DNA from: an uncultured Bacillaceae bacterium
GTDB taxonomy: Bacteria; Bacillota; Bacilli; Caldalkalibacillales; Caldalkalibacillaceae
NCBI GenBank assembly: GCA_937967685.1
Contig: CALBTX010000154.1
Span: forward strand, 1-6,162
Direction: 5' to 3'
DNA length: 6,162 bases
The position numbers and the translations under genes are program-made. The notes under the pieces were generated by a model that worked only from the letters and a program-made list of their open reading frames with translations, ran no database searches and was not told the DNA's origin. Positions 1-5,001 of the stretch are shown here, piece by piece; the stretch's first letter is position 1, and every line of letters begins with the position of its first letter.

Positions 1-910
1 GTTTTTGCTTAAATTCTTCATAAACAGGTCGTAAAATGATCGCCCGGTCAGTCGCCGTACACTTTTGACCCGTCGATTTCATGGCGCCGTTGACCACATG
101 TTCGACAGCCAGATCCAAGTCGCAGTCTTCATCGACAATGGCCGGGTTTTTACCGCCCATTTCCAACTGGTATTTCGCTCCGCGGCTGGCCGCGACCTGG
201 GCAATTCTTTTCCCTGTCGCATTGGATCCGGTAAAGGAAATACCGCGAATGTCAGGATGTTCCATCAATCTTTGTCCGACGACGGAACCTCTTCCGGTCA
301 CATAGTTCAGCACTCCTTTGGGGATCCCTGCTTCTTCAAACACTTCGACGATTTTGGCTGCGGTCACCCCCGTGTCGCTGGCCGCTTTTAAGACAACCGT
401 ATTCCCGTAAATGAGCGCCGGAGCCATTTTCCAAATCGGAATAGCCACCGGAAAGTTCCAGGGCGTGATCAGGGCGACAGGCCCTAAGGGCGTTCTCTTT
501 GTATAAATCATCGTTTTTCCGTCCATGGAAGGAATGACATCGCCTTTTTTGCGCAATCCTTCCCCGGCATAATAACGCAGCAAATGAACGCCGCGCATCG
601 TTTCCCCTTTTGATTCAGGGAACGTTTTGCCCATTTCCCGCGTCATCGTTTCGGCGATTTCATCAAGTCGTCTTTCCAGGATGTCAGCCGCTTTATAGAG
701 GATGTTGCCCCGTTGAACACCAGCCATTTTACCCCAGGCGCTCTGAGCCGCCTTGGCGGCTGCCACCGCTTCATCCACATCTTCTACCGTGGAGGATTGA
801 ATTTTGCCCACCACTTCGTTGATGTGTGCCGGATTAATGCTGTCCATCGTTTCACCTGAACGGGACTTTTTCCATTCTCCATTGATGTAGTTCAAATATT
901 CTTGTGCCAT
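1..910 (-). CDS. Aldehyde dehydrogenase, probable alpha-ketoglutaric semialdehyde (2,5-dioxovalerate) dehydrogenase, 3' end cut by window edge
   Basis: NAD(P)-dependent cytosolic aldehyde dehydrogenase of the ALDH superfamily. The visible 303 residues, out of about 480-490 usual for the family, hold the cofactor domain and the start of the catalytic domain without a stop or frameshift. Seen: TPWNFP at 149-154 with Asn152 (oxyanion hole), cofactor Lys175, FTGS at 226-229, LEMGGK at 249-254 with general base Glu250, and STGQKCTA around the catalytic nucleophile Cys284. The STGQ(K/R)CTA context is typical of alpha-ketoglutaric semialdehyde dehydrogenases. The upstream FAH-fold dehydratase gene supports the last step of a Weimberg-type pentonate route to alpha-ketoglutarate. 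The ATG start has AAAGGAG 10 nt upstream and begins with the usual short NYINGEW segment. One oddity is Ala176 where most relatives have Pro after the cofactor lysine. The family call is firm. The substrate is inferred, and other semialdehydes are possible. Confidence 0.9.
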   Translation of the reverse strand, partial: MAQEYLNYINGEWKKSRSGETMDSINPAHINEVVGKIQSSTVEDVDEAVAAAKAAQSAWGKMAGVQRGNILYKAADILERRLDEIAETMTREMGKTFPESKGETMRGVHLLRYYAGEGLRKKGDVIPSMDGKTMIYTKRTPLGPVALITPWNFPVAIPIWKMAPALIYGNTVVLKAASDTGVTAAKIVEVFEEAGIPKGVLNYVTGRGSVVGQRLMEHPDIRGISFTGSNATGKRIAQVAASRGAKYQLEMGGKNPAIVDEDCDLDLAVEHVVNGAMKSTGQKCTATDRAIILRPVYEEFKQK

Positions 911-915
911 GCGAT

Positions 916-999
916 CTACACTCCTTTTTCCAAGTATGTTTCGTATGCTTCGTCATCAGTCAAAGTTTGGTGAACATTGAAAGGCTGTTCCCTACTCAC
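916..999 (-). other. Possible 27-codon leader peptide or gene remnant in the FAH-ALDH gap
   Basis: The 114-bp gap between the FAH-fold gene and the aldehyde dehydrogenase gene contains an open frame. It runs from a GTG at 999 to a TAG at 916-918 and encodes a peptide ending in DDEAYETYLEKGV. The composition (acidic, Tyr-rich, ending in EKG) looks protein-like. Its stop codon lies between the AAAGGAG of the aldehyde dehydrogenase and that gene's ATG, a geometry that would allow translational coupling. However, no ribosome binding site precedes the GTG and no family is recognised. The frame also runs open upstream into the end of the FAH gene. It may be a short real peptide, a gene relic, or chance. 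Confidence 0.2.
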
Positions 1000-1024
1000 A
1001 CGATAAATTATGATACATTCCGAT

Positions 1025-1936
1025 TCATTTTGCAATGTTCGTGCTTGTACGTTCCACCGGATTGACCAGCGTGCCCACCCCGGACACTTCAATTTCAATT
1101 CGGTCTCCCTCGGCCAAAGTGAAATCGTCCGGCGGTACGATACACGTTCCGGTCAGTAAGACTGTTCCGTCAAAGATTAAGTTATCCCTTAATAAATATT
1201 CGATCAGTGTCTCAAACTTTCTTTTTAACTGTGAGGTGCTTGCCGTTCCTTCAAAAACTTTCTCATCGTTGCGGAAAATACGGCAAATGATTTGCAGTTG
1301 ATACGGGTCCTCCACCGTTTCGGCCAGGCGGATGGACGGGCCGAAAGAACAGGAGTTTCTCCAAATTTTGGCCTGTGGCAAGTAAAGCGCATTTTCTCCT
1401 TCGATGTCCCGGCTGCTCATATCGTTCCCGGCCGTAAAGCCGATGATTTCTCCGGAACTGTTAATGACCAAACCGACTTCCGGTTCGGGAATTTGCCAGT
1501 TGGAATCACTGCGAATACACAGCGCGTCATTCGGAGCAGTCGTTCTCGCTGCCGTCGATTTGAAGAAAATCTCCGGGCGATCGGCATCATATACTTTATC
1601 ATAAATGGTTAAGTGGCCTTCAGCTTTGTCTTGCAGTTCCAAGTTTCTGGCTCGGCGGCTGTCTGCATATGTAACCCCACAGGCCCATACTTCCGGCGCT
1701 TCGATCGGCGTTAACAGTTTGACATTGTCATAGTCATACACCTTGGAAGATTGCTGATAATTGCTTGACTCGATCAGTTCAGAAGGTTTTTTGCCCTCTT
1801 TTTTTGCTTTTTCCACCAAGGATAATAGATCTTGAAAATGCTCGGGGTCCAGGCTGGTGATTTCATAAATTTTATCTCCTTCCCAGACACCGAGTACGGC
1901 TTCTTGTTGTTCATTGAAAAAACGTACGATATTCAT
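1025..1936 (-). CDS. Fumarylacetoacetate hydrolase-fold protein, probable 2-keto-3-deoxypentonate dehydratase
   Basis: A 303-residue protein with a short N-terminal domain (about 1-75) and a FAH catalytic domain (about 78-296). It probably dehydrates a 2-keto-3-deoxypentonate to alpha-ketoglutaric semialdehyde in the cytosol, using a divalent metal. Seen: PEPE at 150-153 (metal ligands Glu151 and Glu153), GNDMSSRD at 170-177 with Asp172 as third ligand, Lys190 in LPQAK, SFGPSI at 197-202, LLTGT at 260-264, and the closing GVGTLVNPV at 287-294. The VWACGVTY opening, the VYDADRPEIFFK segment and the DIEGENALYLPQAK segment resemble, from memory, the dehydratase-like branch (XylX/KdaD type) rather than the acylpyruvate hydrolase branch. 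The next gene downstream encodes the aldehyde dehydrogenase needed for the product. The ATG start has an excellent AAGGAGG 6 nt upstream. Family assignment is firm. The exact substrate, and its enantiomer, are inferred. Confidence 0.85.
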   Translation of the reverse strand: MNIVRFFNEQQEAVLGVWEGDKIYEITSLDPEHFQDLLSLVEKAKKEGKKPSELIESSNYQQSSKVYDYDNVKLLTPIEAPEVWACGVTYADSRRARNLELQDKAEGHLTIYDKVYDADRPEIFFKSTAARTTAPNDALCIRSDSNWQIPEPEVGLVINSSGEIIGFTAGNDMSSRDIEGENALYLPQAKIWRNSCSFGPSIRLAETVEDPYQLQIICRIFRNDEKVFEGTASTSQLKRKFETLIEYLLRDNLIFDGTVLLTGTCIVPPDDFTLAEGDRIEIEVSGVGTLVNPVERTSTNIAK

Positions 1937-1942
1937 CTTCTT

Positions 1943-1949
1943 CCTCCTT
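1943..1949 (-). promoter_or_regulatory. Ribosome binding site of the FAH-fold gene
   Basis: AAGGAGG on the minus strand, 6 nt before the ATG at 1936. It is the strongest Shine-Dalgarno match in the window and fixes the start. Confidence 0.85.
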
Positions 1950-1972
1950 GTTCGTCATCATCAAACCTTGTT

Positions 1973-1985
1973 CGGAAATCTTCCG
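1973..1985. promoter_or_regulatory. Inverted repeat at the predicted transcription start of the FAH-fold gene
   Basis: A perfect 5+5 inverted repeat, CGGAA-ATC-TTCCG. It lies where transcription from the adjacent -10 box (1991-1996) should begin, near 1984. A repressor bound here would block initiation. The arms are short, so this is only a candidate operator. Confidence 0.3.
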
Positions 1986-1990
1986 GATTT

Positions 1991-2019
1991 AGTATAACAT
2001 AATGCTCATCTGAAGTCAG
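1991..2019 (-). promoter_or_regulatory. Sigma-A-type promoter for the FAH-fold gene
   Basis: On the minus strand there is a -35 box CTGACT (2019-2014, four of six to consensus), a 17-nt spacer and a -10 box TATACT (1996-1991). The -10 is preceded by TG one base upstream (TGTTATACT), an extended -10. This is the best promoter match in the window. It sits between the dgoD stop and the FAH start, so FAH and the aldehyde dehydrogenase can be transcribed independently of dgoD. The predicted leader is about 48 nt. Confidence 0.6.
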
Positions 2020-2035
2020 CACAAGGAAAGCTGAC
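2015..2035. promoter_or_regulatory. Inverted repeat GTCAGC-N9-GCTGAC overlapping the -35 box
   Basis: A perfect 6+6 inverted repeat with a 9-nt spacer. It covers most of the predicted -35 element of the FAH promoter and starts 25 nt after the dgoD stop. There is no T run after it on the minus strand, so a terminator for dgoD is less likely than a regulator site. The cognate regulator is not in the window. Confidence 0.35.
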
Positions 2036-2060
2036 GAATCGTTCTACCATGCGGTGATTG

Positions 2061-3209
2061 TCACCATTCAGCGATCGATCCATCCTCATGGCGCCAGACG
2101 GGGCTTCTCCAGCGATGACCTTCCTCAGCCATTTTGCGCACATGTTCTTCATTCATTTCGATGCCCAAACCTGGATTCTGGGGAATATGCACATAACCGT
2201 CTTGATAGTCAAACACTGTGCGATCGGCGAGATAATCCAACAGATCGGTGCCCACATTGTAATGAATGCCCAAGCTTTGCTCCTGAATAAAAACGTTGTA
2301 AGCCGTGGCGTCCACTTGCAGACTGGAGGCCAAGGCGATCGGTCCCAATGGACAGTGCGGGGCGGCGGCAACGTCATACGCTTCGGCCATGGACAGAATT
2401 TTCTTCACTTCCGTAATGCCGCCGGCATGGGACAAATCAGGCTGAACAATATCGACATAACCGTCCGCCAAGAGCGATTTAAAGTCCCAGCGGGTGAACA
2501 TCCTTTCACCGGTGGCTATCGGAATGTTGGAATGCCGGGCAATGTCCCGCAAAGCTTCATTATTTTCGGGCAATACCGGTTCCTCGATAAACATGGGGCG
2601 GTATGCTTCCAACTCCTTGGCCAAAATTTTAGCCATCGGCTTATGGACTCTGCCGTGAAAATCAATGCCGATACCGAAATACGGACCGGCTGCCTCCCGA
2701 ATAGCGGCCACGCGTTCGAGCACTTGGTCCACTTTTTCATGGGAGTCAATCATTTGCAATTCTTCGGTGGCATTCATTTTGATCGCCGAAAAACCGGCCT
2801 GTCGTGCTTCTTTGGCCGCTTGACCGACATCGCTGGGCCGATCTCCGCCAATCCAAGCATAAACCCGGACTTTATCCCGGCAGGGCCCCCCGAGCAACTG
2901 GTGAACGGGTGCCTGATAATACTTCCCTTTTATATCCCATAAGGCCTGGTCAATGCCGGCAATGGCACTCATTAAAACAGGACCACCGCGGTAAAAACCC
3001 GCTCGGTACATCATTTGCCAATGATCTTCGATTCTCAACGGATCCTTCCCAAGTAAATAATCACTGAGTTCATCCACCGCAACCTGAACGGTGTGAGCTC
3101 GTCCTTCGACAACCGGTTCACCCCAGCCAACAATGCCTTCATCAGTTTCAATTTTTAAAAATAACCAGCGGGGCGGGACGATAAACGTTTCAAACTTTGT
3201 TATTTTCAC
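2061..3209 (-). CDS. dgoD: D-galactonate dehydratase (enolase superfamily)
   Basis: Cytosolic Mg-dependent enzyme that converts D-galactonate to 2-keto-3-deoxy-D-galactonate. At 382 residues it equals the length I recall for E. coli DgoD, and it matches that protein closely along its whole length (for example MYRAGFYRGGP, GIDFHGRV, GERMF, APHCPLGPIALA, and the ending WRHEDGSIAEW). The catalytic set is complete at the same numbers: metal ligands Asp183, Glu209 and Glu235, acid His185 and base His285, plus Glu310. The start is GTG at 3209, because it gives the family N terminus (KITKFETF) and has GAGGAG 10 nt upstream. A TTG at 3236 would add nine residues that read through that site. No kinase or aldolase for the product is nearby. 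Instead the downstream genes point to pentonate chemistry. L-arabinonate has the same C2-C4 configuration as D-galactonate, so it is a plausible second or main substrate. Confidence 0.93.
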   Translation of the reverse strand: MKITKFETFIVPPRWLFLKIETDEGIVGWGEPVVEGRAHTVQVAVDELSDYLLGKDPLRIEDHWQMMYRAGFYRGGPVLMSAIAGIDQALWDIKGKYYQAPVHQLLGGPCRDKVRVYAWIGGDRPSDVGQAAKEARQAGFSAIKMNATEELQMIDSHEKVDQVLERVAAIREAAGPYFGIGIDFHGRVHKPMAKILAKELEAYRPMFIEEPVLPENNEALRDIARHSNIPIATGERMFTRWDFKSLLADGYVDIVQPDLSHAGGITEVKKILSMAEAYDVAAAPHCPLGPIALASSLQVDATAYNVFIQEQSLGIHYNVGTDLLDYLADRTVFDYQDGYVHIPQNPGLGIEMNEEHVRKMAEEGHRWRSPVWRHEDGSIAEW

Positions 3210-3219
3210 GGGTATACAT

Positions 3220-3225
3220 CTCCTC
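3220..3225 (-). promoter_or_regulatory. Ribosome binding site deciding the GTG start of dgoD
   Basis: GAGGAG on the minus strand, 10 nt before GTG 3209. It argues against the upstream TTG at 3236, which would place this site inside the coding region. The ATG that directly follows it (3219-3217) is out of frame and stops after nine codons. Confidence 0.75.
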
Positions 3226-3246
3226 TTCTTTATCAATCCCCTGTTT

Positions 3247-3277
3247 ACCAGGCATCCTGCTAACCAGGCACCTGGTT
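3247..3277. promoter_or_regulatory. Palindromic candidate operator pair upstream of dgoD
   Basis: A perfect 7+7 palindrome, AACCAGG-CA-CCTGGTT, lies at 3262-3277. A weaker copy, CAGG-CAT-CCTG, lies at 3249-3259. The shared ACCAGGCA repeats directly with a 16-bp period (3247-3254 and 3263-3270), so the two sites would lie on about the same face of the helix. The pair is 38-68 bp upstream of the dgoD start. The 2-nt centre is too small for a good RNA hairpin loop, and no T run follows, so protein binding is favoured over termination. No regulator gene is present in the window. Confidence 0.5.
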
Positions 3278-3279
3278 GG

Positions 3280-3420
3280 TTAATCCTTTCGCGTCCCTTC
3301 CGGATCGGGGTTGTCGCTTAAAATCTTTCCGATCCACGGGGATTCAACCGTACCGGGGGACACAGCCACGGCGCGAATGTGACATCCATCACCCGGCTCC
3401 CAAGCGTCCAAAGACGTTTT
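3280..3420 (-). pseudogene. Decayed C-terminal fragment of a short-chain dehydrogenase/reductase (SDR)
   Basis: A 46-codon open stretch between the two dehydratase genes reads through IRAVAVSPGTVESPWIGKIL and then NPDPEGTRK before a TAA. This matches the region after the catalytic YxxxK of classical SDR enzymes: an IRVNAVxPG core, then T-V-E/D-S/T-P and an acidic NPDPE-type helix start. From memory it is closest to the BDH2 / ketodeoxyfuconate dehydrogenase or sugar dehydrogenase types. Everything upstream (Rossmann fold, catalytic Ser and YxxxK) and the final 50 or so residues are absent. A TAG directly precedes it in frame, and no start or ribosome binding site is present. It is most simply a relic of an aldose or ketodeoxy-acid dehydrogenase once encoded in this cluster. 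The exact ends are uncertain. Confidence 0.6.
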
Positions 3421-3443
3421 CTATCGCCAGGACCTCTCCGTAT

Positions 3444-4697
3444 TTATTCAAAAAATGTTTCGCCGGCTTTCCGATATTGATAGGCCACATCTTCGTCAAG
3501 CTCGATGCCGAGACCCGGATGCTCGGTCACTGTCAAATACCCTGCTTCAATCAACGGTTGATCGCGGTTTTTGGCCAGATCTTCCCAGAAAGGCACGCTG
3601 GCTGAATGCCATTCCAGGACGAGAAAGTTTGGAATGGCTGCACAGACGTGAGCAGCCGCCATCGTTCCGATCGGACTGCTGATATTGTGCGGAGCAAGGG
3701 CGACATTATGCATGTCTGCCATGTCAGCAATTCTGCGTGCTTCGAGCAGCCCACCTACTTTTTGAAAATCAGGCGCAAGAATATTCACGGCTTGTTTTTG
3801 AAGAATGTCATCAAACTGATAGCGCAAATAATGATTTTCACCTGAAGCGATCGGCACTTGTGTGGCATGAGTCACCCAGCGTAAGGCATCGATGTTTTCC
3901 GGCGGGGTCGGATCTTCCAACCACAATAAATCATACGGTTCACAGGCACGGGCCAGTTTAAGCACGTCGTTCACATTGTAATTCCAGTGGCAATCGATGG
4001 CCACATCTATTTCCTTTCCAACGGCATCGCGGACAGCGGCGACGAGACTGGCCATGAAGTCGATTTCTTGCCGTGTCAAAGAGCGGTTGTAATCGTCTTT
4101 TGAATAAGGCGTGGGCACATCGACATCGAATTTGAGAGCGGTAAACCCTTTGTCCGCCATTTTCCTGGCCTGTTCGGCGTAATTTTCCGGTTTGATCTGA
4201 CCCGCTTCCGAGCGTTTTCCCCCGTGATACTTCATGCTTAATTCCTGTTCCTCTTCTTCACCGTCCGAAGATTCGTCCCAGGAAGGCGTACGCGTCAATA
4301 ATACGGGCGAGAGACTTTCCAATCCTTCTCCGGCATGACAATCCGCATAAATGCGAATCTTGTCCCGGTATTTTCCGCCTAACAGCTGATAAACCGGGAC
4401 GTTGAGTTTTTTACCAACGATGTCCAGCAATGCCGTTTCAATGCCTGTAATTGCATGCAGGACCATCCCGGTGAGTCCCCCGGCGATCGTCGCCGTACGC
4501 ATGCGCCGAAACAAACGATCCACGTTTCTTGGATCTTCTCCGATTAAAACGGCTTTCAGCTCATGAATGACAGCCGTCAGCCCCGGTGCAAAAAAAGCCT
4601 CGCCGTAACCGACGATTTTTTCATCTGTGCTGACTTTAATGATCGTCCAATCATAATTCGCCTCTATGACGGCGGTTTGAATATCCGTAATACGCAT
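3444..4697 (-). CDS. Mandelate racemase/muconate lactonizing enzyme family sugar-acid dehydratase (D-xylonate/L-arabinonate dehydratase-like)
   Basis: A 417-residue cytosolic enolase-superfamily enzyme that probably removes water from an aldonic acid to give a 2-keto-3-deoxy acid. The N-terminal capping domain (about 1-115) is followed by the barrel. Seen: LKFD with Lys189, metal ligands Asp235 (DCH), Glu261 (LED) and Glu287 (GEN), His237 as likely acid, and His337 (APHN) with Glu362 as the other catalytic group. The Asp-x-His pair is that of acid-sugar dehydratases. The LLGGKYRDK, KFDVDVP, DCHW and HNISSP segments recall haloarchaeal xylonate dehydratase. Residues 121-170 form an acidic insertion (EEEE at 147-150) not expected in close relatives. 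The start is ATG 4697, with GGAG 10 nt upstream and the family N terminus MRITDIQ. An ATG at 4736 lacks a ribosome binding site. Substrate is inferred: xylonate, arabinonate, gluconate or fuconate are possible. Confidence 0.85.
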   Translation of the reverse strand: MRITDIQTAVIEANYDWTIIKVSTDEKIVGYGEAFFAPGLTAVIHELKAVLIGEDPRNVDRLFRRMRTATIAGGLTGMVLHAITGIETALLDIVGKKLNVPVYQLLGGKYRDKIRIYADCHAGEGLESLSPVLLTRTPSWDESSDGEEEEQELSMKYHGGKRSEAGQIKPENYAEQARKMADKGFTALKFDVDVPTPYSKDDYNRSLTRQEIDFMASLVAAVRDAVGKEIDVAIDCHWNYNVNDVLKLARACEPYDLLWLEDPTPPENIDALRWVTHATQVPIASGENHYLRYQFDDILQKQAVNILAPDFQKVGGLLEARRIADMADMHNVALAPHNISSPIGTMAAAHVCAAIPNFLVLEWHSASVPFWEDLAKNRDQPLIEAGYLTVTEHPGLGIELDEDVAYQYRKAGETFFE

Positions 4698-4707
4698 CAG
4701 CAGACCA

Positions 4708-4711
4708 CTCC
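4708..4711 (-). promoter_or_regulatory. Ribosome binding site deciding the start of the xylonate-dehydratase-like gene
   Basis: GGAG on the minus strand, 10 nt before ATG 4697. It is modest but is the only such site near a possible start. The in-frame ATG 39 nt further upstream (4736) has none. Confidence 0.5.
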
Positions 4712-4753
4712 ATTTCGTCTGTTGGTTGATGTTCATCCATTGGCCTATGTTCG

Positions 4754-4783
4754 AACGGTAATCTATGTAACGATAATCTATGT
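4754..4783. repeat. Two tandem 15-bp direct repeats upstream of the dehydratase gene
   Basis: Two adjacent 15-bp units, AACGGTAATCTATGT and AACGATAATCTATGT, differ at one position. A further CTATGT follows at 4745-4750. They sit 57-86 bp upstream of the dehydratase start, in AT-rich DNA where its promoter should lie. Direct repeats of about 1.5 helical turns in such a place suggest a regulator binding site. No convincing -35/-10 pair could be assigned. Confidence 0.6.
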
Positions 4784-4841
4784 ATTGTCTTTAATTTATG
4801 CGTATATCTGTATCCCGATGGATTTTTTCAGATGAAAGAAA

Positions 4842-4898
4842 GCAAGAAAAAGAGTTAGGGACGAGAGAAAGAGCTAGGGACAAGAGAAAGAGCTAGGG
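4842..4898. repeat. Three tandem 19-bp purine-rich repeats
   Basis: Three contiguous 19-bp units at 4842-4860, 4861-4879 and 4880-4898. The second and third are ACGAGAGAAAGAGCTAGGG and ACAAGAGAAAGAGCTAGGG. The first has diverged at a few positions. The third unit forms the distal arm of the hairpin at 4877-4943. The second unit could pair with the same proximal arm instead. Confidence 0.8.
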
Positions 4899-4943
4899 GG
4901 TCAACAACACCGTTGCCCCGCTAGCTTCTTTCTCCTCTGACCC
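4877..4943 (-). terminator. Long imperfect hairpin after dctP, terminator-like
   Basis: Paired segments, on plus-strand coordinates: GAGAAAG (4884-4890) with CTTTCTC (4928-4934), AGCTAG (4891-4896) with CTAGCT (4921-4926), GGGG (4897-4900) with CCCC (4916-4919), and CAAC (4902-4905) with GTTG (4912-4915) around a 6-nt loop. Single-base bulges separate them, and GGG (4877-4879) can close on CCC (4941-4943). It begins 59 nt after the dctP stop and would fold in the dctP transcript. It is followed by a pyrimidine-rich stretch rather than a clean U run. Termination or 3'-end protection of dctP mRNA is likely, but the lack of a U tract leaves intrinsic termination unproven. Confidence 0.55.
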
Positions 4944-5001
4944 ATTTCAAGTTGTCAAAATCTTTTGCTTTAACGGTTTTATTGTTCCCTGCAGTCGGGA
5001 T

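Larger units (their letters stand above)
4698..5001. other. 304-bp intergenic region between dctP and the dehydratase gene
   Basis: No gene is seen in this gap on either strand. It holds, in transcription order, an AT-rich stretch after the dctP stop, the hairpin at 4943-4877, the 19-bp tandem repeats, an AT-rich segment, the 15-bp direct repeats at 4783-4754 and the dehydratase ribosome binding site. Open frames crossing it on the plus strand have no ribosome binding site or recognisable product. Confidence 0.6.

Noticed and set aside
65..391. 108-codon plus-strand frame
   Set aside because: It is antisense to the aldehyde dehydrogenase cofactor and catalytic regions, with no independent support.
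2058..2942. 294-codon open frame on the plus strand
   Set aside because: It lies wholly antisense to dgoD, whose full catalytic set is intact. The translation has no recognisable domain, and no ribosome binding site was seen.
3210..3236. TTG 3236 as an upstream start of dgoD
   Set aside because: The added nine residues span the ribosome binding site and are absent from the family. GTG 3209 gives the exact DgoD length and N terminus.
3276..3605. 109-codon plus-strand frame across the dgoD-dehydratase gap
   Set aside because: It overlaps the 3' end of the dehydratase in antisense. The minus strand of the same gap has a recognisable SDR fragment, which explains the open frame better.
4698..4736. 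ATG 4736 as the start of the xylonate-dehydratase-like gene
   Set aside because: No ribosome binding site precedes it and the 13 extra residues do not fit the family N terminus. ATG 4697 has GGAG at 10 nt.
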